The notes below the pieces were generated by a model. The model had not been told where the DNA came from, searched no databases, and was given only the letters and a program-made list of their open reading frames with translations. The position numbers and the translations under genes are program-made. A stretch of DNA of 64,000 nucleotides from Bemisia tabaci (Eukaryota; Arthropoda; Insecta; Hemiptera; Aleyrodidae), in the NCBI RefSeq assembly GCF_918797505.1, contig NC_092798.1, forward strand, positions 1,625,501 to 1,689,500. The letters are read 5' to 3'. Shown one piece after another: positions 45,777-57,578 of the stretch. Position 1 is the first letter of the stretch; every line of letters begins with the position of its first letter.

Positions 45777-48700
45777 ATGGATTTCCCGCAAATTCACGTC
45801 ATCGGGGTGCTTTTGACCTTATTGGTGTGTCAGATTTTGAGGACCTCTCAGAATGAGGTAAGAGGAAATGTTGTTTTTTCTTGGTTATCGCATTTTCTTT
45901 TTAAGCACAAAAGCTTGCTAACTTTCCACGGACATGTTAGAAACCGCGATACATCCTCCATAAAAGTTTTTAACTCTTTTTTAACTTTGTCATACCTTTT
46001 GTTTCTACTTTGAAAAGAACCCCTACAAAGGTTGGATACGTCCCATTTCATAGGTTTTTTTCTAAGTCGTCTCTTAAAAATTTACAAGTTTGGTTTGTTT
46101 AGGTATTTGTTTTTTCTTTTTTTAACGGTTTCTGAGAGAGTTGCTGCCACCGGTCATACGAGTTTTTTCTGTCACTTCAGTATTCATAAAATTCAATCAC
46201 AAAAACACGAGCATGGCCATGAGTGGACTGACGTGTTTGAACATTCGCATGTATCGATTGTTTTGCCATTTAAACCTATGGTAAAGAATCGATTATTAAG
46301 GTGTTCGCTGCGAACACCCTGTTTATCGATCCTTTTCCATAGGTTTAAATGGCATAACAATCAATAAATCGCAATTCACGCCACGCCTCTGGAAAAAACA
46401 CGAGAATGGGCCGCTAAACAAAGTCTAAAGTAGCAGGAAACGTCACATATTTTCTCCTCAAAATCATACGTAGGAAACAATTCGCACAATGGGAAGTTCT
46501 GAAATCGGTTTCAAACTATATATTAACAGGCCATTAAAACATGGATTAAATGGGAGTCCGATTATACAAACAACGTCATTTGTGGTTTTGCCATTAAACC
46601 AATATTAATAGAAAACACTTATATACTGAAAAAAAAATGTCCGTACACGTACTTACGGGCTACATAGACATGCCGTCCGCGTTCCGGGGTTAAAGGCCGA
46701 AAATTCCGGGCGTAGCACACGGAGCCGTCGAAGCTACGGCTCCAGCACCTGGAAGTTTCGGCCTCTAAGCCCGGAACGCACGGTGTACCTACCTATAAAG
46801 CCCGTAACTTTTTTTTATTAGTGTATCTTGTTCAGGAGTTGATTTCCAGACTTTCCGTCAAGGTATTCGTTTTCTTCTGGGAATTAACAGATTAAACCTG
46901 GCATTGTACATTCACACTTTGTCTAAAGGCTCATTCTCTCCTCCGAATGCGAGTAGTAAGGGCATGAAATGTCACTCCAAATCTTTGAATTTCGATCCAG
47001 GAAGACGGCCAATTGAGGACGCGGGCCCTTTTTTACAAGTGAGCCGCGGGATGTACCTGTTCAAATGTGTTCCATAACCCTTAAATGGATTGCGTTTTGC
47101 AAAAAGGAACAAGGAGCATTCCATTGTTGCTAAGATTGTGCAACTTTTTTGACCTTGCAAATAGAGACTGAGCAACCAAGCAAGTTTTATCTTTACTCCC
47201 AATAAACTATGAATCCAATTCAAAAATTACCTTTGTAAATTGAATTGTTTGCATGATTTCAGTAATTATTTGCGATCAGTGTAAGTTGCACAATCCTAGC
47301 AATATCGGAATGTTCTTGGCTCCTTTTTGCAAAATGTAATCCAAATACCCTGGTCAAACTGGCCCGAGGTTTGCTAAGATCACATGCCCCGCGGTTTGAG
47401 TGTGGCCGGTACCCATCAGCTTTAGATACAGGGCAACAAATACATTGTGAAAAAGAATCAGACATCGAATTGAAAAAAGAGGTCTGAGAATAACAAGATT
47501 ATTGGGTTTCGGCCACTCATAATGAAAGAATGTGAAAGATCCACAAATACATCCTAAAAACAGAATGAAGACCTCACATTGAAAAAGAGAGCAAGAAATC
47601 GAAGCCGAAGATAGGAGAGACGTACCCGGGCCTTGCTTCCTAACTTTTCTCCTAAATCTGAGCGACATCTCATTTGGCGGTGTAGCCTGTAGGGTGGAGC
47701 ACTAACAATTCTCGCCTCACGCCATCGCGCCTTCAATTTTGCAGATGCAGCACGGGCATCCGACAAGTACGAATAGTTGTATCTCTGCGCCGTCATCAAA
47801 GCGCGTCCTTTCCTTTCCTCTATTTTCACGTTGAGTTAGTTCCATTTGTCCAATTTTTTTAGTGGTGCTTCTTTTTTAAAAAGTTAAGAAGTTGAAACAT
47901 TATTAAATCTGGCCATTCACTTGCGCATAGATTGAAAATTACCATATGGTCGGCCCGGTTCCGAGAACTTGGTTTCAACATCGGCGATCACCAACTGATC
48001 AGGAAGCTCCTGTTGACAAACGGCGTTCCTCTCAACCTTGTCGCCATTCTCCTTCTTAATAAATATTAAGAAACAAATTAATCGGCCCAAAACACTGACA
48101 AAGAAACATCTTAAATCGGATTCCTAATAAACTGAAACAGAGTGTCTGTAGTTTCCGAGATGTCTGATTTAAAATTGTCTCTCTTGTGTATATGGATGTC
48201 CTCCCGCTTACCTTATTGAGAATTAATCTTGACCTTTTTGATTGATTTCGGCTCGAAATTGATAGTGTCCTTGCTCCAAAAATGAACTGCAGCCGGTGTC
48301 TTCAGTGTTCGATTATTTTTCATTCGACGAAAGTGCTCTTGCCTTCGAATTTCTAAGGATCGTTTTGTTTGGCTCCGTCTTTGAACTTTTCGCCCGAATC
48401 CGAGCAACACCTTAATGACAGCATAAAGCGGAGCATTGCGAGTTCATGCCTCACGCCATCGCGCCTTCAATTTTGCAGATGCAGCACGGACATCCATCAT
48501 GTACGAATAGATGTATCTCTGCGCCTCACAGCGGATTGAATCGATCGGAGGGGTCGGACATGTAATTTTTAACTAAAACCCCAAATTTTGATGTTTAATT
48601 CGTCACATTTTAAATTATGAGGGGTGCATCTAGATGTAAATTTCACAAGGAAACCAATGGAGCCACTTTTAGAACCCCAAAGTTTTGTATAAACGGAGTT

Positions 48701-51060
48701 ATAAGCGTTTAAAGTTTCCAAATTTTGTCCGACCTCTCCTATTGACTCGATCCACTGTGCGCCATCACGCGTTGAGGTGTCCTTTATTTTTGAAATTTGA
48801 GAAAAGTTAAGGTTAAGACATTTTAATGCCAATTTGGCTGGCTTTCATAAGACATGGTAGAATTATTGAAAAAATAATCGAGCTACCGCAATTGTTGGCG
48901 GTCGAAACGTTTGTTTTGTCTTGTTTCATGTGAGTTTTTTATTATTTTTCATCTCTGTATAGTTTGAAATATTATTTGTTTAATTTATTTATGGCTTGTA
49001 GCGCGATTATTGTTTCAATCATTTAACCATGCTAAGGTTAAGTTTGCTCAAAATATACGATGGTGTGTTAGACACACCATCAATGATCATTATGGGGAAA
49101 AAAGTTTAGAGGTCTCTCAAGCGCTCTCAAGAGCAAACGTCTAAAAATTGGCACTATGCGAGAGTTATGTAGTCTCAGTTTTTTTTTTTGACGACTCCCC
49201 CTAGAAATACCAAGCTGGACCAAATTGACCCAACCATCTCTGCTGGGGGAGTTACATATGCCGGATGAGGAAGAGGGGTTAAAAAGCGCTAGTTTATCAC
49301 CAACAGGTGAAAATTAAAAATAAAAAAAAAAAAAAAATTTCCCGTCAGCACGTAGAAGTAACATAAATAGTACTTCGAAAACTATCAATATATATTTATG
49401 TGCGGGTCAGTTTAACCTGACTTGGGACTTTGCGCATAAAAATAGGACATCTAAAGGTTAAACAGCTCCTATTCTTGGGAGGCCAATGACCATATATGAT
49501 TTACATCATGATTCAGGGAGGTGTAAAGAGGTTCAAAGCAGAGTATCATAAACGGGCCAATATCATTGAATTTTGGGAAAAATTAAGAAGTATCATTTTA
49601 GGAAACGACCCTTGTAAGCATTACACTGATTTGTCGCTACAAGAACTTAAAAATTCAATAGAAAAGTTTCTTTGGTCTTGAAAATGTCAAGGTAGATGGA
49701 TAAATTTCAGCTATTGAGATAAAATACGGGAATGACGTATAACTGGCCGCGAAAAAATTCCTCAGGAGATTTGAATGACTCTATGCATTTTTTCAACGTG
49801 CGAAATAGTGAAAATGTCAGTTTGGTGACGCATAACTCGGAGGAAATCAATGTATCAAATCGGTATACAAATAAACCAGGACCTTTTGCAAGCTTCGTCA
49901 AATTTTTTTTTTTAAGTCTTGATATAGTCTAAGTCTGATATATGTATAATATGCATTGAAACACCAGAAAACCATATTATTCAATTTAATTTGAGGCTTG
50001 AAACGTGTAACTCAATATTATGTCAGTCTGGTGACGCTATGCGTTTTAGCTTGTGACCACTCAAGAGATAGCGCTAGTGTGCCCGTTAGTTAGTCTATTA
50101 CGTACCTCGTTTGTCCATTGCAACCACCCGCTTCCGCCAATAGGATCCCTCCATATCCCTTTTGTCACACTGAAAAAAAAATATTGGTGTATTTACTAAG
50201 AAAAGGGTAAAATTACCAAGAATTCAGTGTTCTATTTGATCCCAGTTTTTTCATGGTAAAATTACCATTTATGGAATTGGTAATTTTACCGAGAAATCTC
50301 GGTAAAATTATTTAACTTTCTCGGTATTTTTACTGGAACTGGTAAAAACGCCAATATTCGTTATTGGCGGTGGTAGAATTACCGAGATAAAATGACAAAA
50401 TTACCGGGAATTGATTACCAATAAAAGTGTACTTTTATGTGAAAAGAAAAACAGTAAAAATACCGGTTTTTAGGTAAGCTTACCAGTCTGTCTTGGTAAA
50501 ATTACCAATAATGGTAAAAAAGTGAGATGGTAAAGGTACCAACGGACCTTGGTAAAAACGCCGAGAATTTTTTTTCAGTGCATCTTTGTCTATAGCTCTG
50601 TCTATCTATTCCAAGAATGAGCCCGCTGACTTAATTTTTCCGATTCTTGAAACAGGATGACATGGGACAGCTAAAAATCCCTGTGAACGATCTAACGGAG
50701 AGCTTCGGAGACGAGGGCAAAGGGGCGAGGAACGCGTTGGTGCGTCGCGAGAGGCGGATTCTGCCGCTGCTGCTGGGCGGGCTCGGATTGGGGCTCGCCG
50801 CCTACGGCTACCACAAGTGGAAGGAGTACCACCCGTGCCGCTACTACAACTGGGGACCGTGGGAGTCCCTCAGGGTGAAGCACCGCATCAAAGCCAACGG
50901 GCGCTGCACCAAGTACTTCGACCACGTCAGGGACAAGATCGCCGACGCCGGCAAGTGCACCAACATCGCCCGCGCCGCCTGCGTCAAAATTAGTGGCGAC
51001 ACCACATGCGCCGCCGTTCTCACAGACGGCTCCGTTAGGAAGCTTTCCACCTGTGTTTGA
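45777..51060 (+). CDS. Predicted secreted six-cysteine protein (2 exons, 161 aa)
   Basis: No known family recognised. Exon 1 (45777-45857) encodes 27 residues with a hydrophobic core (VIGVLLTLLVCQIL) and ends at gag|gtaaga. The ATG has a strong context (aaaATGG). Exon 2 (50656-51060) follows cttgaaacag in the same phase and encodes 134 residues. These begin DDMGQLKIPVNDLTES, then an RRERR basic cluster and a hydrophobic glycine-rich stretch ILPLLLGGLGLGLAAYG (possible membrane or membrane-active segment). The C-terminal domain has exactly six cysteines, enough for three disulfides. Exon 2 is markedly GC-richer than its surroundings, typical of a selected exon. The join across 4.8 kb of MITE-filled intron is inferred from phase. 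RRERR could be a processing site, but that is speculative. Confidence 0.6.
46221..46391. mobile_element. MITE family A, copy 9
   Basis: It has the intact centre ggtgttcgctgcgaacaccc and the right end cacgccacgcctctgg. The left end is degraded. It lies in the intron of the six-cysteine gene. Confidence 0.75.
46623..46834. mobile_element. MITE family K-like element, copy 3
   Basis: The ends are tactgaaaaaaaaatg and its inverse ttttttttattagtgta. The GC-rich interior has its own inverted pair: gttccgggg then ggccgaaaa, against ttcggcc then cccggaac. It has the same terminal style as 972 and 50168 but a different interior. Confidence 0.6.
47086..47342. mobile_element. MITE family C, copy 5
   Basis: It starts tggattgcgttttgcaaaaa and ends ttttgcaaaatgtaatcca, about 257 bp. 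Confidence 0.8.
47640..47880 (+). repeat. Family E single unit
   Basis: It has the order of one tandem unit from 10.7-11.4 kb: aacttttctcctaaatctga, then gcgccttcaattttgcagat, tagttgtatctctgcgccgt and agtggtgctt. Confidence 0.65.
48393..48780. mobile_element. Family E unit split by MITE G copy 3
   Basis: The E unit runs to atgtatctctgcgcc. MITE G (about 48525-48759, cagcggattgaatcgatcgg to gactcgatccactgtg) then interrupts it, and E-like text resumes as cgccatcacgc. The G interior gtataaacggagttataag is identical to copies at 17.6 and 19.3 kb. From 48780 to 49490 I see no gene. Confidence 0.75.
49517..49681 (+). CDS. Possible alternative terminal exon of the six-cysteine gene
   Basis: I do not recognise this protein. 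A frame of 54 residues plus TGA starts just after an acceptor-like atgattcag, in phase 0. It begins GGVKRFKAEYHKRANIIEFW and ends LQELKNSIEKFLWS. Composition and helical pattern look protein-like, and it is not part of any repeat I could find. Joined to the 45777-45857 signal exon it would give an 81-residue secreted peptide, an alternative to the 50656 exon. The acceptor lacks a good pyrimidine tract, so it may instead be a decayed exon. Confidence 0.3.
   Translation, partial: GGVKRFKAEYHKRANIIEFWEKLRSIILGNDPCKHYTDLSLQELKNSIEKFLWS
50083..50640. mobile_element. Repeat family N copy split by MITE K copy 2
   Basis: The N halves (to ccctttttgtcac-like text at 50167, resuming ctttgtctatagctctgtct) flank a 413-bp element at 50168-50580. 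That element has ends cactgaaaaaaaaatattgg and its A-rich inverse ttttttttcagtg. Its interior is crowded with variants of the self-complementary word ggtaaaattacc. Confidence 0.8.
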
Positions 51061-51512
51061 TCACCAGAGCAGGAAAAACTTATTGAAACTTTTCACATTT
51101 TTTTTCTTTTGAAATTTTTTTGAAAATTTTGTTTTTTTAGAAAAAACGTAGATAGAAAGTTACCCAAGAATATTTATAACAATGACTTACCTCAGATGAT
51201 AATGAATATTACTGATCCACCTGGCTAAGATTGGACCAAGACCTATTCTAGTTGCGTTGTACCTTATGTTCTTCAATCAAAGAGTACATCAATTTTTATA
51301 CTTATGAAACTATGAAAATCAGAAAAGTTCTGTTCGTCTCTCTTTTTTTCTCATTTGATTTATCAATATCTTATATTTAATTCTTTATGTTTTTCTTGTT
51401 CTGCTCATTTTGTATTTTCAATCAGTTCGGGGTTTCCGGTCTGGTTAACTTTGTCCAAGAGAAACCTCATAAGTGAGTCAGGATCGTATTCATAGGGTCG
51501 TATCCATCCAAT

Positions 51513-51658
51513 GGACCACATTGTGCAATTAGGAACTACAATTTTCAGCTTATTCGTGAAAACACACATGTCTACAGGAAAAATAATGTTACAAGCGTTG
51601 CCTTTAAACTGAACCAGAAATTGTAGTTCTAAATTGCAAAATGTAGCCCAGTTGTTCC
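51513..51658. mobile_element. MITE family H, copy 5
   Basis: The ends are tggaccacattgtgcaatta and its inverse aattgcaaaatgtagccca. Between 51061 and 52118 there is otherwise only the AT-rich 3' flank of the six-cysteine gene and no new gene. Confidence 0.7.
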
Positions 51659-52118
51659 TGCATCAACTCCTCCCATAGAAAGCCCCATAGTTTGCATGGG
51701 GATTAAGGGAGGTTTATAGATACCCTCAAAATATCATAGAAAGGGCAGTCATTGCTAGCGTCGCGTAGGATTTAGCAGTATGACTTGAATTTGAGTCCTT
51801 GAAAGGGATTACGATAATGTATCACTACAAAAAGTACAAGATACGGAAAACTAAATTCTACAGTTTTAACAAACCTGAAAGTGGGCACCAACCCACCTTA
51901 AAATATACAAAACTTGCAAAACGTTTTCTTTCGTGTTGTGTTTTTTTGGAGTGGTAAATCATCGCAATCTCTTTCAAGGGCTCATTTCTAAATTTTATAC
52001 TGCTGAATTCTACTCAATGCGCAGGGGTGCAAAATCTCTACAGTTCCTCGAACCCCGGGATGCTCTCTGATCGGAAAAGTGTGAACCGCAATAGCTCCGA
52101 CTCCGTGATATTACGAAT

Positions 52119-52258
52119 TGGACTAAATTTTGCAATTCGGAACTATAATTTCTGGCTCGAATGTAAATCACTTATGTACATGAGGAAACTAATGTTCCAT
52201 ACGTTTTTTCTAATCAGAGCCAGAAATCATAGTTCTAAATTGCAAAATGTAGTCCAAT
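52119..52258. mobile_element. MITE family H, copy 6
   Basis: The best-preserved copy: attggactaaattttgcaat then tcggaactataatttctggc, with an almost exact inverse at the right end. It is about 140 bp. A single arm of the D-palindrome follows at 52290-52329. From 52330 to 54490 I see no supported gene, only short frames and a G run near 53624. Confidence 0.8.
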
Positions 52259-54561
52259 TTTCAACGATTAAAGCGAGCCTTGTAGTGAACGCGCAATGCG
52301 TGAAGTATTCCTCCAGTCTTGTAGGCGTTAAAAAAGGCGATTCTACTAAAAAGTGTCCAATTTCAGCCATGAACGTTTTAGTTGTAAAATGTGTGATAAA
52401 ATATCTCACATTTCACGTATTCTAATGGCAATTAAGTGCTTTAACGAATTCCGACCGAATTGAGTATATTTGATGTTTTATGTATTTCAATAAAATAGTT
52501 AAAATTGTGTATCTAAGTTGATGAATTAAGCTTCATTTTCAGCATTTACTACTAATTCCAGTAAACTTTTATCACGTTGTCCTAAGAGTTCATTCCATTT
52601 CCGCAAAGAAACCTTCTATGTATTGATATTCCCAGAAAAATGCTAGATTGACTGAACTATCTACTATATAGTGTCAAAAATGCTTGTATGATTTTTGTTT
52701 CTTTATCGATTATTTTGAGAGATGGCTACAGAACGCAAAATAATGAAGAGCAAGTTTAAAAGTGAAAAACAAGTGAACAACTAAACAAGTAAAAGAACAA
52801 GTGATCTTTTGTATTTTGCAGCAGCCTTTCCCCGGATTAAGGCCGACACAAAAAGTACATAGCATTTCCTTGAAATCCGCCAAAAAAATTCGCACTTGAA
52901 ATGGTCACGAACCTAGAAAATCACGCAATTCTCTACAAAAAGAAGAAGAAAAAAAAGCTCAAACCGCTCCAGCATTTCTAAAACTAGATATAGACTTGTT
53001 TTCGAATTGCGTTTCGACTCCATTTCCTCTTACCGTGATAACTGTACGTACATTAACTCACTCTTCATTTTCCATTCCCTTTTTTTTGCATCAAGAAATG
53101 TGAGCGTCTCACTATACACCTTTCATGCGTGCAATGTTTGAAATGGAAATTTCTTATAGGGTGTAGAACAAGTTCCAAAACGGCCAAGGATATATTTTAC
53201 GCAACCAGAAAATTTACTCCCTTCGTTCAACACCTTATAACTTCGTCAATTTTTCAGAAAAATAGGCGGCTGCGCCCCCTCACCACTTCGCGGTCCAAAC
53301 CTTCCCCTCCTATGCGCTTCGCGCCCCGTCATTCCGGCGTTATGCGTTATGCGCGTTATGCGGTACGCGTTTACTGTTTTTGTTACAATCGATTAGGAAT
53401 GACGTTTAAATAGAGACAAAGATTAGCTCTATAGCTATCTTTGTTCCAGAATTACAGTATTAGTTCTTGAACTTTTGGGATACCCTTTGTACAAATTTAT
53501 CAGGGTGAATAAGCTTTGAACTAGTAGTAGAAAGGAAAAATTTTTAACAGCATCCTCTAGTAATGCACAACTCGTAGGGGATCTTATTTTGGGACGAGGA
53601 GAATGCATTTCTAGAGGGGTCGGGGGGGGGGGGGGGGTTACTTGCTTCCTTCGTTCTCTTTTTTGGCGGTTCTGTCCAAGAGTGAGTGTGTGTCCAAATG
53701 CAGTGTATTTTATCAGCGATTTTAAGCAGCAGTTCGTCAAAACTTTCGCAGCAGTGTTAAAAATTTTGGAGTGAAATTCTGTATACAGAGCTCAAAAGCC
53801 CCGAGAAATATGTGATAAGAATGCGGAGCGGAGTCTATCCTCCTTACAGAGTAACTTATACTCTTACGGAGCGGGATCTACTCCGTATGCGGAGTGTTTT
53901 ACGCTACTTTCACTTGAAATTCAAATAATTCGATGTTTTTGGCAGCTATATATGCCTGTGTCACACTTTCAAAGCTAGCCATCAAAATATCAAGATCAGG
54001 TGTTATGATTGACTTATTCGATGACTTGGACCAATCACAGAACTTGACCGTGACATTTTGATGGAGTATTTTGATAGTGTGAAACAGGTTATGGACTCTT
54101 GCACCGAATTTCAATCCTTGATTTTTAACAGCGAGACGACGGAAGGGAAACACTTAAAAACAAATGGTGAACTCCAACACTAAACGATGATGCGCGTCAT
54201 TGACCCAAGCATTAAAATTATTAATTTGAATTTCTGTTGATACTACAGAATATTTTTCTCCATGTAAATAAAATACATCTGCCACACCCTATAGTTATCG
54301 AAAGACTGAATTTTTTATCGCCGTTTCTGCATTTGCGTCACCAGGTGAAATTTCATGTCAAGAATTATATTTTTGCACTGTTCTGTTGCGAACATCGATC
54401 TCTGTTTTGTAATACATCACTGGATGAAACTTTTGAAGAAGAAGGAGAAAAATAAGTAGTAGGAAAAAAACCACATTGGATTTTTCTATTTAAATCCATG
54501 GCCAAGTTCAGCATATTCACTGGCACGGTGAAACTCGTGTATTTTGCTTCGAGGCGATGCG

Positions 54562-57229
54562 ATGTTGCCTCAAAACGCGGTGAAGTTACTGTTTCTTTCG
54601 ATCGTTTGTCTCTTGTTGTTCTCCGATGTTGTGGCGGGTCGAAAGCGGACGAGACCTCCATCCCGAAGTCCGAGTCCGGTTAAGAAAATCGGGAATCGGG
54701 TACGGAGCGGAGTTTCAAGTGCCTTCAAGTCTTACAAAAGGACTGGAGCTGCAAGTTCTTCTAGGGGCGATGCAAGCACTTCCAGGAGCGATGCAAGTAC
54801 CTCTCGGAGCCGGACAACTCGCAAGGAGGTGGACCTACCGATGGATTACGCCGTAATCGATTTCGAAGACAACTTATACAACACCCTCTACCAATGGCAT
54901 CACTATAAAGGAGACGATGATTTGTTGGTAAATATTCTTTGAAGGGGGGGGGGGGGGGGTCTAGTAGTGGATGACGGCTAGATACGGTGAGGGAGGGGGG
55001 CTCGAAAAATTGTAAAAAATGGGTAAGATAATTTATGGACGGCCCCTTAGAGACCATTCGGACTTATTTATGCTTGAAGGAACTATGTGGAAGTGGAAAG
55101 ATGGGGTGTGCTTGCGGAAGCTGCGTAATAAACAATGTGGTCAGTGTATATAGTTCCTTTTGAGAAAATGGAAAAGCGAGATTTTCAATTAAATGAAAAG
55201 AAACTGAGCGCTAACTCGTGAGCCGTGGGCATGCGATAAGAGCGTGGGGAACAAGGCTCATGAGTTCGTCACCTTCCAGGCAAAGTATCATAAGCGCCAT
55301 GCGACGTTTAAAAATTTCCGCCGCCATTATATTTTTTTACTGAGAAATTGTTGGTTGAATCTGTTTGGAAATTTCACTAAATTTTATCGGCAGCACAAAG
55401 AAAATTCAGTGAAATTTTTGGACAGCTTCGTTGAAAAATTTCTCAGTAAAAAAATATAATGGCGGCGGAAATTTTTAAACGTCGCATGGCGCTTGTGATA
55501 CTTTGCCTGGAAGGTGACGAGTTAAAGACTGACGACCTAGTCGTCGTCGCTCGTGTCGCGCCCGGTCCTCACCGCTGACGTCACTGGCGCTTTTAAAGTC
55601 CCATTCATCCTTATGGCCCGAGCACTAACGAGCACACCCCATCTTTCCATTGCACATAGTTCCATCTCGCATAAATACTTCCACTTGAGAGTTTATGTTA
55701 ACGCATCTGAGCCGTCATTATTGACCTCTTCGAACGTTCAGCTCTCATTGATGAGATGATTCAAACATCAAAAACGCCTTGGAATTTAGGGGCTTGGAGG
55801 ACAAGGCGCACAAGTGCAGTTTTTGAAAAATTGGAGATATTAAGGATTTCAAGGAAAACTAGTCTTAATGCACATTTTGTGAAAAAATCGCTCCCAAATT
55901 CCAATTTTTAAGCATCGAAAAGTCAGTTTGAACTTTCTTTCCGCCATACGGATTCATGTAACATCCGTAATCCACGGATCCTTTAAAATTGTATTTCTCG
56001 GAATAATAAAAACGGCACATGTGCGCCTTGTTCGCCAAGTTCCTCAGTTATAAATTTTAATTTGCGCCAAAGAATGGTTGATATATGAATAAAATCGATA
56101 TTCAAATCTGAAACACCGGAGTATTATACAAATTTTCTCAACAAAATCCTGGGAATCGCTCATGGATGCCGCTTTCAGTTGGCTCACGATTCCGTCAGCT
56201 AAATTTGAAAAGCGAGATTTTACGTTCTGTCAAACGGAACTATGTGCAAACTATATGAGCCATGGGATGCGTCTAGAGCCCTGTGGCCAGGGCTCATGAG
56301 TTAATGCAGCCGAGCAACGACCGCAGCGGCGGCTTCGTCACTGGCGCTGTGTATTTCCCATTCATCCTTACGGCCCGTGCACTAACGAGCACACCCCATC
56401 TTTTCCTCTGCACATAGTTCCGTTTGACAGAAATACGTCCAATTAGGGAATGAGCTCCTGAAAATTACAGAAAATCAGGGAATGAGTATGATCAAGAATT
56501 TTGGGCACCAAGTTTTACCTTTGATTCTGTCTCTCAACAGAGCACTTAGTCGAATCAGTGAGAACGAGAACACACCAATTCGAAAAAATGAAAATTATCA
56601 AGAAACACGCACAACCGCACAGTAGTTGAAGAAGTTGGCTCAAGAAAAAGATTTTTGGTGCCGAGAGACAAGTACTGAAGGACACTAAAAAGGTCCAAGT
56701 TGGAATAGATGCGTTAACTTCAATGACCTTTAAGAAAACTGACTCTCTTTAATGAAAATTGAGCATTTTTGAGTCACCGAGTCGGTGTGTTTTCGTTCTA
56801 ACTGATTCAGCTGTGATATTAATTTTGATACTATTCTTTTTCCTCCGTCAGCCGCGCCGGGTTTCGGAGCAAAAGGTTAAGCTGGAAAAAGCAGTGAAGA
56901 ATGATATCTGTAGAGGGAATCCATATGGAGGAGCTAATTTGTGTGCGCAAGCGCTGACAGAGCTCCAGAGAATCCCTCGAAACTTTCGCGGACCATGTGG
57001 CGAGGCGTTTGCAGGGATCTGTCATAATTGGCCGTGGAATCAGGGCTGCAAGTGCTCCCTCCTTATGAAGGATCAGGAATCGATGCACCACCGCGATGGG
57101 TCGCCTACAGCTACGGTGAGACGGATAGGCGGACGCGTGTACCCTTTGAATCAATGCGTTCAAGCTGTGCACCCCGAAGATTACGCAGACGCGTATAACC
57201 AGGCCGACCAGTACCTAAATCCGACATAA
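54562..57229 (+). CDS. Predicted secreted basic protein with seven-cysteine C-terminus (2 exons, 247 aa)
   Basis: No known family recognised. Exon 1 (54562-54927) starts with a signal peptide (MLPQNAVKLLFLSIVCLLLF, then SDVVAG). It continues with a basic Pro/Ser/Arg region and a 24-bp coding repeat giving SSRGDAST / SRSDAST; one unit contains RGD. It ends in an acidic segment, KGDDDLL, at a ttg|gtaaat donor. Without splicing the frame stops five codons later. Exon 2 (56852-57229) follows ttcctccgtcag in phase 0. It encodes 125 residues with seven cysteines (ICRG, NLC, GPC, GIC, GCKC, NQC), a plausible disulfide domain. The intron (1924 bp) holds nested MITEs, and MITE F4 begins 5 bp after the stop. 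An out-of-frame ATG at 54498 is weaker in context. The exon join is inferred. Confidence 0.55.
55068..55690. mobile_element. MITE family I copy with nested fold-back
   Basis: The outer ends are gaaggaactatgtggaagtg / aagatggggtgtgc on the left and gcacaccccatcttt / gcacatagttcc on the right. Within, 55263-55524 is a palindrome with arms of about 95 bp (gtcaccttccaggcaaagta, with tccgccgccattatattttt) and a spacer of about 70 bp. Confidence 0.75.
55791..56040. mobile_element. MITE family L, copy 2
   Basis: The left end is gcttggaggacaaggcgcac and the right end is the inverse, gtgcgccttgttcgccaag. The interior includes cttctttccgccat-like text. Confidence 0.7.
56221..56445. mobile_element. MITE family I, copy 3 (complete)
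   Basis: It runs from acgttctgtcaaacggaact to ttccgtttgacagaaatacg. It includes gagccctgtggccagggctc and the ggcggcttcgtcactgg core that elsewhere is split by element A. Confidence 0.75.
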
Positions 57230-57233
57230 CTCT

Positions 57234-57560
57234 AATGGAGAATTTGCACGCAAATTTTTTTATTGCTTCATCTGAAAGTACTTAAAGAGCTGATTTCACA
57301 GTATTTTTTGTAATTTTTTTCTGACATGGGAAATGCTTTAAAAATAGATTTAAAAGAGAGAAAATGCACCGCCTAGTGACGTCATCTGGCGGCATTTCCC
57401 ATTTAAACACATGTATTTTAGCAGAATCGGTTATTTTGTCATATCTCCTCTAATAATTGCTCGATTTATGAATCAAGGGTATCTTCGTGTTCAGTTCACT
57501 CAAAGGATTCCACTTAAACAGGAAATTCATCAAATTTCAGACCCTTGCAAATTCTCCATT
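57234..57560. mobile_element. MITE family F, copy 4
   Basis: Intact ends aatggagaatttgcacgc and ccttgcaaattctccatt. It starts 5 bp downstream of the stop codon of the seven-cysteine gene, so it would supply that gene's 3' untranslated region. Confidence 0.85.
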
Positions 57561-57578
57561 ATGATCATTTTTCACGCA

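Noticed and set aside
50692..51050. Long minus-strand frames over the six-cysteine exon
   Set aside because: They are shadows of the GC-rich + strand exon, which alone has a phase-matched acceptor, a stop and a cysteine pattern.
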